Program-made: the position numbers and the translations under genes
DNA from: UBA8752 sp965659115
Lineage (GTDB): Bacteria > Bacteroidota > Bacteroidia > Flavobacteriales_D > Sanyastnellaceae
Direction: 5' to 3'
Length of the DNA stretch: 53,761 nt
Assembly: GCA_965659115.1 (NCBI GenBank)
Contig: CBFHUP010000009.1
Coordinates: 1 to 53,761, forward strand
The notes under the pieces: generated by a model
What the model was told of the DNA's origin: nothing
What the model saw: only the letters and a program-made list of their open reading frames with translations
Databases searched by the model: none
Part shown: in pieces, positions 38,453 to 45,757 of the stretch
Numbering within the stretch: the first letter of the stretch is position 1
How the letters are laid out: the number at the start of each line of letters is the position of its first letter

Positions 38453-39727
38453 ATGGAACAAACTCCGCAACCCTCTATGAAGATTCGGCTCCTGCCCGCC
38501 CTCTCCCTCTCTCTGATTTCCGCCGTGATTGGTGGTTTCATTGTTCTTCAATTTGTACCCGAAGCGCCCGCTCTGCCTCGGGAAAACCTGTCCCCAGTGG
38601 TCCTCACCCATGGACAGCCCGCCTCGGTTCAACCCAGTCCAGTTTCGGTCAGTACACCTGCCACAGGCCGTGGAAGCTTACTGCCTGACTTCAGGTCCGC
38701 AGCGGGCCAGGCTCTGGATGCCGTCGTCCATGTTCGCACGGCCCAAACGGTCACCCCTTCCTATGGATGGTACGACTGGTCCGGCATGTTTCAGAGGCCT
38801 GCTCCACAGAATATGCCTTCGGGATCTGGCAGCGGTGTCGTGCTGTCTGAAGATGGCTATATCGTGACCAACCACCATGTGATTGATGGGGCGGATCTCA
38901 TCGAAATTGGCCTCAACGACAACCGCACCTTCAAGGCCGAGCTTGTAGGTTCCGACCCGACAACGGACATCGCCGTTTTGCGCATTGAAGCCTCGGGCTT
39001 AAAAGCCTTGGAATGGGGCAACAGTGATGCGGTTCAGGTGGGCGATTGGGTGCTGGCGGTGGGCAACCCCTTTGATCTAACCAGCACGGTCACAGCCGGC
39101 ATCGTTTCTGCCAAGGCGCGGGACATTCAGTTGCTCCAACCTGACTTCGACCGTTCTCTGTTTCCCGTTGAGAGTTTCATCCAAACCGATGCTGCGGTCA
39201 ACCCCGGCAACAGCGGAGGAGCCCTCGTGAGCGACCGTGGCGCTCTGATTGGCATCAATACCGCGATCGCGTCCAGAACCGGGAGCTATGCGGGCTATGC
39301 CTTTGCGATTCCGTCGAGTCTCGCCCAAAAAGTGGCGCGTGACTTGATTGAATTTGGCACAGTCCAGCGGGCCTTCTTGGGGGTCAACATCCAGCCTGTC
39401 ACAGAAGAAATCGCAGAGCGCTTGCTGCTGCCTGCCGTATCCGGCGTGCTTGTTTCGGGGGTCACCGATGAGAGTGGTGCCCGTGCTGCTGGAATGCGCG
39501 TCGGCGATGTGATCCTTTCTGTGGCCGGCACCCCTACGCCCACATTGCCCGAATTGCTCGAGCGCGTCAACCGATTCAGGCCAGGGCAAGCTGCCACCGT
39601 AGAAGTATGGCGGGAGCAAGAAGTGCAACAGTTGCGTGTTGAATTGGGATCGCGGGAGAGCCTCCTGTCTCAAAGCGCTCCCTCGGGCCCCATCGAAGGG
39701 GACAGCCCACCACCTCCGGTTCCCTGA
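38453..39727 (+). CDS. degQ: HtrA/DegP-family serine protease with one PDZ domain
   Basis: A 424-residue envelope protease or chaperone for misfolded proteins. The N-terminus has one hydrophobic anchor or signal (LPALSLSLISAVIGGFIVLQF) and a Pro/Ser-rich linker, like DegS/DegQ. The trypsin-like domain contains His142 in TNHHVID, Asp172 in TTDIAVLRI and Ser254 in NPGNSGGAL. One PDZ domain (about 300-395: FLGVNIQPV, GVLVSGVTDESGARAAGM, GDVIL) follows. A second ATG at 38477 is possible. The 171 bases upstream hold no gene; TTAAGATTTG at about 38407 only loosely resembles a -7 box. Confidence 0.92.
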   Translation: MEQTPQPSMKIRLLPALSLSLISAVIGGFIVLQFVPEAPALPRENLSPVVLTHGQPASVQPSPVSVSTPATGRGSLLPDFRSAAGQALDAVVHVRTAQTVTPSYGWYDWSGMFQRPAPQNMPSGSGSGVVLSEDGYIVTNHHVIDGADLIEIGLNDNRTFKAELVGSDPTTDIAVLRIEASGLKALEWGNSDAVQVGDWVLAVGNPFDLTSTVTAGIVSAKARDIQLLQPDFDRSLFPVESFIQTDAAVNPGNSGGALVSDRGALIGINTAIASRTGSYAGYAFAIPSSLAQKVARDLIEFGTVQRAFLGVNIQPVTEEIAERLLLPAVSGVLVSGVTDESGARAAGMRVGDVILSVAGTPTPTLPELLERVNRFRPGQAATVEVWREQEVQQLRVELGSRESLLSQSAPSGPIEGDSPPPPVP

Positions 39728-39767
39728 AGGCCTTGACAGGCGATTATTGTCCCGTATCTTCTTATCC

Positions 39768-40394
39768 ATGGCTAAGCGCTCTTATTCCCTTCCCTTTTTT
39801 CCATTGGGAGTCTTCCTGTTGCCGGGAGAGCGCACCGGCCTGCACATATTTGAACCCCGCTACCGGCAGCTCTTCGAGGAGCTTGAACAAGCCATGGAAA
39901 ATGGGCATGAAGGATCAAACCGCTTTGGAATCCCCTTCCACTACGAAGAAATCACGGCGTCGACCGGCTCTCTGGCCCGTTTGGTTGAAGTCAAAAAAGT
40001 GCATCCAGGTGGAAGGAAAGACATCGTCATTGAGTGTGTGGGGCACTTTGAAACACGCCGCTTTCAGCAAAAAATGGAGGCAAAGCTCTACCCAGGCGGC
40101 CATGTTGTAAACCGCGAGATGAACCTCGAACACCCGCTCACACCTGAACAAAGAGATCGGATCGGCGAGATCAAGACCCTGTTGCAGGACAGCAAGGATG
40201 TGGATGTAGATCAGTTGTTGGATGAGACCATCGAAGATTTGACCCAGTGGCTGGGACTTCCCCCCGCCCACAAACACAGGCTCCTCATCTTAAGAGATGC
40301 CCAGCGTGCGTCTTTCCTAGACGGCGTGCTGCGCTGGACCAAACTCGTTCTGCAGCAAGAAGTACATATCCACAAGGGATTCTTCCCGAATTAA
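39768..40394 (+). CDS. LON substrate-binding-domain protein
   Basis: A 208-residue protein made of a Lon N-terminal (substrate-binding) domain alone: LPFFPLGVFLLPGERTGLHIFEPRYRQLFEEL, FGIPFHY, ARLVEVKKVHPGGRKDIVIECVG. No ATPase or peptidase domain, so it is a stand-alone member of unknown function. The ATG at 39768 is chosen because the PLFPL-type motif follows. Just upstream, a TTG at 39733 is followed after 19 bases by TATCTTCT (39755-39762), which would give a nearly leaderless transcript. It starts 41 bases after the protease gene. Confidence 0.85.
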   Translation: MAKRSYSLPFFPLGVFLLPGERTGLHIFEPRYRQLFEELEQAMENGHEGSNRFGIPFHYEEITASTGSLARLVEVKKVHPGGRKDIVIECVGHFETRRFQQKMEAKLYPGGHVVNREMNLEHPLTPEQRDRIGEIKTLLQDSKDVDVDQLLDETIEDLTQWLGLPPAHKHRLLILRDAQRASFLDGVLRWTKLVLQQEVHIHKGFFPN

Positions 40395-40429
40395 GCGGCA
40401 TCTCAAAAACGGACCGGCCTGGGGCAAGC

Positions 40430-40437
40430 TATCTTTG
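40430..40437 (+). promoter_or_regulatory. Candidate -7 box of the lipoprotein gene
   Basis: TATCTTTG exactly matches TAnnTTTG and ends 18 bases before the ATG at 40456. No TTG is found at the usual distance upstream, so only half of the promoter is visible. Confidence 0.4.
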
Positions 40438-40455
40438 CCGTCATTGTCAATCCCT

Positions 40456-41295
40456 ATGAAAATCAAGACCAACAGCGCTTTTCTTTCCTTCGCAGGAAGC
40501 GTGGCCTCCGTTTTAGTGACCATGACTCTGATCGGGTGTGACGGTACGATGAGTTCCACTGGATTCGGAAGCGGCACAGCCATTGGCGATTACCAAGACC
40601 CTTTGCACCCTGAGTATATGGCTACTCCCACCGTGTTGCACTTTCCCGACAGTGCCTTGGTGTATTTGAGCGACGAGGATTACGCCCAGTTCAAAACGGA
40701 CCTGTTTGGGTTTTTGGACTCCAACAACGGCGGCCGATATGAGTCACACTTCAGGGACTACTACCTGAAGGAAACCTTCGTGACTGACTCCATTTTCGAC
40801 ATGTACGTTCGCATGTGGGGCCAATGGGACAGCATTGGGGTCTCTACACGTTTTGACCATTGGAAATTGCTGTATGCTTCGCCTTTCTTTGAAGGGGAGA
40901 TCTACGATTTGGCCTTGGCCGAAGTCGAGTTGCGTCACCACATGGTATTCCAAAAGCGTTGGACAGGCAACTACAAGAACTTTGGACGTACCATGAGCGA
41001 TCGCTACCCCGGTGCGAGCATCGAATACATGGACACCACTTTTGTAGACGCGCAAGGCGACACCATTTACAGAAGGCACATCACAGCTGAAACCCAGCGC
41101 TTGCTCTACGGAGCCCGTGCCCATGAATCGGACACGTCACGGGATGGTGGAATCCGCTGGTTGAATGAAGGATGGGCGTTGGTGCCTTCCGTAGCCGAGG
41201 TCATGGACTCCGTGGCGGTGGCCCAAGTCATGGAGCACCGGGCCACATATGGCGTGAATGCGACGACTGAAACACCCTCTACAGGGCAGGAATGA
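40456..41295 (+). CDS. Predicted lipoprotein of unknown function (279 aa)
   Basis: I do not recognise this family. The ATG at 40456 leads into a lipoprotein signal peptide (FAGSVASVLVTMTLIGC, lipidation Cys28 or so). The mature part is soluble, rich in aromatic residues and Asp (FGFLDSNNGGRYESHFRDYYLKET, MYVRMWGQWDSIGVSTRFDHWKLL, LAEVELRHHMVFQKRWTGNYKNFG), so probably a helical periplasmic or outer-membrane-anchored protein. It precedes the amidinotransferase-type gene by 56 bases on the same strand; a link with it is not shown by sequence. Confidence 0.7.
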   Translation: MKIKTNSAFLSFAGSVASVLVTMTLIGCDGTMSSTGFGSGTAIGDYQDPLHPEYMATPTVLHFPDSALVYLSDEDYAQFKTDLFGFLDSNNGGRYESHFRDYYLKETFVTDSIFDMYVRMWGQWDSIGVSTRFDHWKLLYASPFFEGEIYDLALAEVELRHHMVFQKRWTGNYKNFGRTMSDRYPGASIEYMDTTFVDAQGDTIYRRHITAETQRLLYGARAHESDTSRDGGIRWLNEGWALVPSVAEVMDSVAVAQVMEHRATYGVNATTETPSTGQE

Positions 41296-41351
41296 CCACC
41301 GCGTGCGTTACAATAACCCACGTTAAATGACCCCAACCCCACGGTCACCAC

Positions 41352-42257
41352 ATGCCGGAGATTGAACTCAACATACCCAATGAATGGGGGAAGCTCGAGG
41401 CCGTAGTGGTGGGACATGGGAGATCTATGGGGGCACCCCCCACCTTAGAATCGGCATTTGACCCCACCTCCAAGCTCCACATCTCCCAAGGGACCTACCC
41501 CCTGCACAGTGATGTGGCCGATCAATTGGACGGTTTGGCAGCGCTGCTTGAAGGGGAAGGCATCTCGGTTTTGCGGCCCGCCGACCTCGCTGATGTCGAG
41601 CAGGTTTTTGCACGCGATGTCGGCCTGGTCATCGACGGCACCTTTATCCGTTCTCGCACCATTGAGGCGCGCCGCGGAGAATGGAACGGCGTTGAGCCGA
41701 TCTTGGGCGACACCCCGTGGACCCCACTTCCAGAGGATGTGCACATGGAAGGTGGCGATGTGGTGGTGATGGATGACACCCTTTTGGTGGGGGTAACGCA
41801 CCGACCAGAATGGACCGCGCTGCAGGTTGCCCGCACATTGCCATCCGCATTGGAATTCTTGAAAAGCACGTTCCCGGACCGCGAAGTGGTGGGGTTGGAA
41901 TTGCACAAAAACGACCACGACCCGCTGAAATGCGCCCTTCACTTGGACTGCGCCTATATGCCTTTGGGGGGTGGATATGCCATCATTTGCCCTGAAGCTT
42001 TCGTTCAAGAAGAGCAGCTTAATGCCCTCAAGCGTAGGCACTCCTCGTGCATAGAGGTTTCCTTGGAAGAGGCGTCATTGTTGCAAACCAATCTTTTGCT
42101 CACGGCGCCCGACACTGTGGTCATCGATCCGCGGTTTGTGCGGCTGGGAGAAGCCTTGCAGCAAAAAGGATTTCGATTGATTTCTTGTCCCCTTGACAAG
42201 GTTGGCCGCATGGGAGGACTGTTCCGTTGTTCCACGCTTCCGCTGCGCCGATCCTGA
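41352..42257 (+). CDS. Guanidino-group-modifying enzyme (arginine deiminase/amidinotransferase superfamily)
   Basis: A 301-residue enzyme of the pentein fold. FARDVGLVID, HMEGGDVVVMDD, KCALHLDCAYMPLGGGYA and GGLFRCSTLPLRR carry the expected acidic, His and Cys residues, the Cys near the C-terminus being the nucleophile that forms a thiouronium intermediate with arginine-like substrates. It could be an arginine deiminase, dimethylarginine hydrolase or amidinotransferase; the sequence does not decide. Twelve bases separate it from the ctlX-like gene, and argS follows that, which points to arginine or citrulline metabolism. Confidence 0.83.
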   Translation: MPEIELNIPNEWGKLEAVVVGHGRSMGAPPTLESAFDPTSKLHISQGTYPLHSDVADQLDGLAALLEGEGISVLRPADLADVEQVFARDVGLVIDGTFIRSRTIEARRGEWNGVEPILGDTPWTPLPEDVHMEGGDVVVMDDTLLVGVTHRPEWTALQVARTLPSALEFLKSTFPDREVVGLELHKNDHDPLKCALHLDCAYMPLGGGYAIICPEAFVQEEQLNALKRRHSSCIEVSLEEASLLQTNLLLTAPDTVVIDPRFVRLGEALQQKGFRLISCPLDKVGRMGGLFRCSTLPLRRS

Positions 42258-42269
42258 CCAACATTTACC

Positions 42270-43229
42270 ATGCCTACTGAAGATTCACAACCTCGGCAAT
42301 CCACGAATCTCCTCATGATGATCCGCCCTTCGGCTTTTCGCATGAACGAGGAGACGGCTGTGAACAACGCATACCAAAGCGAAGCGCCCAACCTCGGTGA
42401 CGCCGTTGAGCGCGCACAAATTGAATTCGATGGCGTCGTCAAGGCTTTGCGTCAGAATGGCGTCAAGGTTGCAGTGTATGACAGTGACCCGGAAGCCGAC
42501 ACTCCTGATGCCCTGTTCCCCAACAATTGGGTCAGTTTTCACCGTGATGGCCGCGTAGGCCTCTACCCCATGTTTGCTGCGAACCGTCGCCGCGAGCGCC
42601 GGGAGGAAGTGTTGCACAGCTTGGCCATCGACCAAGGTTTGACCTTTGACTCTCTGGTCGACTTTACCGAATTCGAAGAGCACCAGGTCTACCTCGAAGG
42701 CACGGGAAGCTTGATTCTGGATCGGGTAAACCTGCAGGCATACGCTGCCATCGGTCCGCGAACCGACCGACAGGCTGCCCAGCATTTCTGTGACGCGTTT
42801 GGATACGGCCTTGTAGACTTCACGGCGCTGCAGACCTCTGGCGACACCTCCGCCCCCATTTACCACACGAATGTGATGCTTGCCATCGGTTCTGAATGGG
42901 CTGTGGTGTGCGATGCCATCATTCCCGATGATGCAGAGCGACAGCATGTGCTCGACGGGCTGGCTGCAGGCGGGCGCACCATCGTGCGCATCACACCAGA
43001 ACAAGTCAATGGCTTTGCGGGCAATGTGCTCGAAGTGATCAATGATCAAGGCCAACCCTTGATCGCCATGTCCTCGGCAGCTTATCAGAGCTTTACACCC
43101 GAGCAGCGCACTGCGCTCGAGTCCAAGGCTCCCATTGTCCACGCCCCTATCCCCACCATCGAACAGCTCGGAGGTGGATCTGTCCGGTGCATGCTTGCTG
43201 AAGTTTTCCTGCCCCATAACGCACACTGA
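42270..43229 (+). CDS. ctlX: CtlX-like citrulline/arginine-deiminase-family hydrolase
   Basis: A 319-residue pentein-fold protein, related to citrulline utilization hydrolase CtlX: MIRPSAFRMNEETAVNNAY near the start, DALFPNNWVSFH, LEGTGSLILDRVN, PIYHTNVMLAIGSEWAVVC and LGGGSVRCMLAEVFLP with the C-terminal nucleophile Cys. It is a distant paralogue of the gene before it. Stop TGA and the argS ATG are one base apart, so the three genes are translated as a unit. A large antisense open frame covering the same stretch has no family match and is discarded. Confidence 0.84.
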   Translation: MPTEDSQPRQSTNLLMMIRPSAFRMNEETAVNNAYQSEAPNLGDAVERAQIEFDGVVKALRQNGVKVAVYDSDPEADTPDALFPNNWVSFHRDGRVGLYPMFAANRRRERREEVLHSLAIDQGLTFDSLVDFTEFEEHQVYLEGTGSLILDRVNLQAYAAIGPRTDRQAAQHFCDAFGYGLVDFTALQTSGDTSAPIYHTNVMLAIGSEWAVVCDAIIPDDAERQHVLDGLAAGGRTIVRITPEQVNGFAGNVLEVINDQGQPLIAMSSAAYQSFTPEQRTALESKAPIVHAPIPTIEQLGGGSVRCMLAEVFLPHNAH

Positions 43230-43230
43230 A

Positions 43231-45018
43231 ATGCGACTTGACCACCTGCTTCAAAACGCAGCAGCTACTGCCTTTGAACACTGCTTTGGTAGCGCCATAT
43301 CTCCCGATCAATTCAGCGTACAGATGACGCGGAAGGAATTCGCAGGGGACCGTACCATCGTTTGCTTCCCGCTGGCCCGTTATAGCCAGGCAGCCCCAGA
43401 CGCTACGGCGGAAAGGCTGGGTGAAGCGATGGTCGCCGGTGACAGTCCTGTGGTGGGTTTCAACGTGGTCAAAGGGTTTCTGAACTTAGAAATTCACGCG
43501 GCCTACTGGTCACAATGGCTCATGTCAGAAGCCGCCGAAGGTGACTACGGTCAGCAACCTGCTGGCAGCGCCCCTCGCGTGATGGTAGAGTACAGCTCGC
43601 CGAACACCAACAAGCCGCTCCACCTGGGCCACTTGCGCAACAACTTTCTGGGCCATTCTGTGAGCCGAATCCTTGAAGCTGCAGGCCACAGCGTGACCAA
43701 GGTGCAGATCGTCAACGACCGCGGCATTCACATTTGCAAATCCATGGTGGCCTGGCGCAAATTCGGGCAGGGAGAAACCCCTGAGTCTGCCGGCATCAAA
43801 GGCGACAAGCTGGTCGGCAAATATTATGTGGCCTTTGATCAGGCGTTCAAAAAAGAAGTCGCAGACCTCATCGCTGCGGGCATGGGCAAAGAGGAAGCCG
43901 AAAAAAATGCACCCCTGATCCTCGAGGCTCAAGAAGCCTTGCGTTTGTGGGAGCAAGGAGATTCTGACACCGTGAACCTTTGGAAGACCATGAACGGTTG
44001 GGTCTACGACGGATTTGAGCACACATACCGCACCATGGGTGTCGAGTTTGACAAACTCTACTTCGAGAGCGACACCTACCTCATCGGCAAGGACCGCGTC
44101 ATGGACGGCCTGAACCGCGGCGTGTTTCAGCAAACCGAAGACGGCGCAGTTTGGGTGGACTTGACCGAAGATGGTCTCGACCGCAAGCTTCTGTTGCGTG
44201 GCGATGGCACCGCGGTCTACATGACACAGGACATCGGCACAGCCTTGCTGAGGTTCCAAGACTTCCCCGACTTAGACCGCCAAGTCTACACGGTGGGCAA
44301 CGAGCAGGAATATCACTTCAAGGTGCTCTTTTTGGTGCTCGGTAAACTGGGCTTTCCCCAGGCAGAGCGGTGTCACCATTTGAGCTATGGCATGGTTGAA
44401 TTGCCGGAAGGCAAAATGAAATCACGCGAGGGCACGGTCGTCGACGCCGACGACCTCATGGAAGAGATGTTTGGCATTGCCAAAGAGATTGCCCAAGAAG
44501 CGGGCAAATTGGATGGCCTCGATGATGCGGCCCAGCGCGAAGTGTTTGAGCGGGTGGGACTCAGTGCACTCAAGTACTTCTTGCTCAAGGTCGACCCCAA
44601 GAAGAACATGATGTTTAATCCCAAGGCATCGATTGACTTTTACGGCAATACAGGCCCTTTCATCCTGTTCAATTACGTGCGGGGACGGAGCATTCTCCGC
44701 AAGGCAGATGAGGAAGGCATTGCCCTGCCTTCATCCTTGACGATGGAGCCCGCAAGCGACGAAATGGAACTGATTGAAGGCCTCCACGCGCTGCCCGACG
44801 TCATTGCCGAATCGGCCGTGACATACAACCCTTCTTTGGTGGCCAATTGGTGTTACGACCTGACCAAGGCGTTCAGCAGCTATTACCAAGACCACCCCAT
44901 ATTGGGAGCCGACCATCAGGCAACACGGGATTTCAGGTTGGTCCTCACAGAGCGCTTTACCCGCAGCCTCAAAACCGGAATGCACCTGTTGGGCATAGCC
45001 CTTCCGGAGCGGATGTGA
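43231..45018 (+). CDS. argS: Arginyl-tRNA synthetase
   Basis: Class Ia synthetase charging tRNA-Arg, 595 residues (usual length about 570-600). The N-terminal tRNA D-loop-binding domain is followed by SSPNTNKPLHLGHLRNNFLG with the HIGH-type motif HLGH, VQIVNDRGIHICKSM, KMKSREGTVVDADDL in place of KMSKS (common in this family), and a C-terminal anticodon-binding helical domain ending RSLKTGMHLLGIALPERM. It starts one base after the ctlX-like gene. The stop codon abuts the stop of the convergent small gene, so the two form the palindrome TGATCA. Confidence 0.96.
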   Translation: MRLDHLLQNAAATAFEHCFGSAISPDQFSVQMTRKEFAGDRTIVCFPLARYSQAAPDATAERLGEAMVAGDSPVVGFNVVKGFLNLEIHAAYWSQWLMSEAAEGDYGQQPAGSAPRVMVEYSSPNTNKPLHLGHLRNNFLGHSVSRILEAAGHSVTKVQIVNDRGIHICKSMVAWRKFGQGETPESAGIKGDKLVGKYYVAFDQAFKKEVADLIAAGMGKEEAEKNAPLILEAQEALRLWEQGDSDTVNLWKTMNGWVYDGFEHTYRTMGVEFDKLYFESDTYLIGKDRVMDGLNRGVFQQTEDGAVWVDLTEDGLDRKLLLRGDGTAVYMTQDIGTALLRFQDFPDLDRQVYTVGNEQEYHFKVLFLVLGKLGFPQAERCHHLSYGMVELPEGKMKSREGTVVDADDLMEEMFGIAKEIAQEAGKLDGLDDAAQREVFERVGLSALKYFLLKVDPKKNMMFNPKASIDFYGNTGPFILFNYVRGRSILRKADEEGIALPSSLTMEPASDEMELIEGLHALPDVIAESAVTYNPSLVANWCYDLTKAFSSYYQDHPILGADHQATRDFRLVLTERFTRSLKTGMHLLGIALPERM

Positions 45019-45357
45019 TCAATCCACCCTGCGGCGCACCACCTGGTTGTGGAAGGTGAACTCCACATTTCCCGCAGGCTTCTGCGGGGCTTCGAGGGAC
45101 GCCTCATGGCGTCCTGCGGTACATTGAATGGAGGCTTCTCCCCCTTCCCACTGCAGCTTACAAGGTCCGGCCTCGTCCATCTCGATCACCACGACCAATC
45201 GGCCATCGTTGTGCCAAGTGCAGCCTGCTACGTGCGCATAGGCACCCCCGATTCTGTCCCGGCTCAGCATGCGCACAAAGCGCTTGTACAGGACATACAG
45301 CAACATGGCCATTAAGCCGACAAAAAGCACTTGTGAGAGAAGGTCCAAGGTGTGCAT
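45019..45357 (-). CDS. Small single-pass membrane protein of unknown function (112 aa)
   Basis: I do not recognise this family. A hydrophobic N-terminal helix (LLSQVLFVGLMAMLLYVLYK) with a basic flank (KRFVRMLSRDR) anchors a beta-rich domain with two cysteines (GCTWHNDGRLVVVIEM and ASIQCTAGRHEASLEA). Topology by the positive-inside rule puts the beta domain in the cytosol. It precedes nothing obvious; its 3' end abuts argS and its 5' end is 24 bases beyond the DUF493 stop at 45382, so they could be co-transcribed. Confidence 0.65.
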   Translation of the reverse strand: MHTLDLLSQVLFVGLMAMLLYVLYKRFVRMLSRDRIGGAYAHVAGCTWHNDGRLVVVIEMDEAGPCKLQWEGGEASIQCTAGRHEASLEAPQKPAGNVEFTFHNQVVRRRVD

Positions 45358-45381
45358 GATGGGCGCTTGCGCTAAGTGGGT

Positions 45382-45654
45382 TTAGAGGGCAAATATGCCA
45401 CCCAAGGCTTGTACCGTTTGGTACCGGTGAAAAACAGCATCGGCGTTGGCCACCACCTCATGGATGGTCAAAGAGATGTACTTGCCCCCGCCACTGGTCT
45501 TGCGCTCTACGCGGACCTCCGGAGGGAAAATGGCCAGAATGGAATCGACTTTTTCCGGAAGGTTCGGTGCGATGAATTTGAACATGTATTCGGAAGGCCA
45601 ATTGTGATGCGCATCCAAGCGCGCCCTCAATCCTGCCAATTCATCGTCCTGCAT
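45382..45654 (-). CDS. DUF493 family protein (YbeD-like)
   Basis: A 90-residue alpha/beta protein of the DUF493/YbeD family: PSEYMFKFIAPNLPEKVDSILAIFP, then VERKTSGGGKYISLTIHEVVANADAVFHRYQTV. YbeD resembles regulatory (ACT-like) domains; its role is not settled. Cytosolic. It lies between the giant gene's terminator and the small membrane protein gene on the same strand. Confidence 0.85.
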   Translation of the reverse strand: MQDDELAGLRARLDAHHNWPSEYMFKFIAPNLPEKVDSILAIFPPEVRVERKTSGGGKYISLTIHEVVANADAVFHRYQTVQALGGIFAL

Positions 45655-45681
45655 GGCACAAAGTTATCCCTTGAACAACAG

Positions 45682-45710
45682 AAAGGGGCACCCTGTATGG
45701 GCACCCCTTT
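45682..45710 (-). terminator. Hairpin terminator after the giant gene
   Basis: A 12-bp stem with a 5-base loop. On the minus-strand transcript two G-U wobble pairs complete the stem (outer AAAGGGG, inner CCC). A short U run follows. It lies 48 bases beyond the stop at 45758. Confidence 0.75.
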
Positions 45711-45757
45711 CCTACTCATACCCGCAATGGGCTGGTTTTGGTCAAATGCGGTTGAGG

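Noticed and set aside
39733..39762. TTG-N19-TATCTTCT as a separate promoter feature for the LON-domain gene.
   Set aside because: It would leave almost no 5' leader and departs from TAnnTTTG; kept only as a note under that gene.
42285..43226. A 313-residue open frame antisense to the ctlX-like gene.
   Set aside because: It mirrors the strongly expressed ctlX-like coding frame, has no recognisable family, and its composition is that of a complement of GC-rich codons.
45016..45021. TGATCA palindrome as a regulatory site.
   Set aside because: It is simply the abutting stop codons of argS and the convergent small gene.
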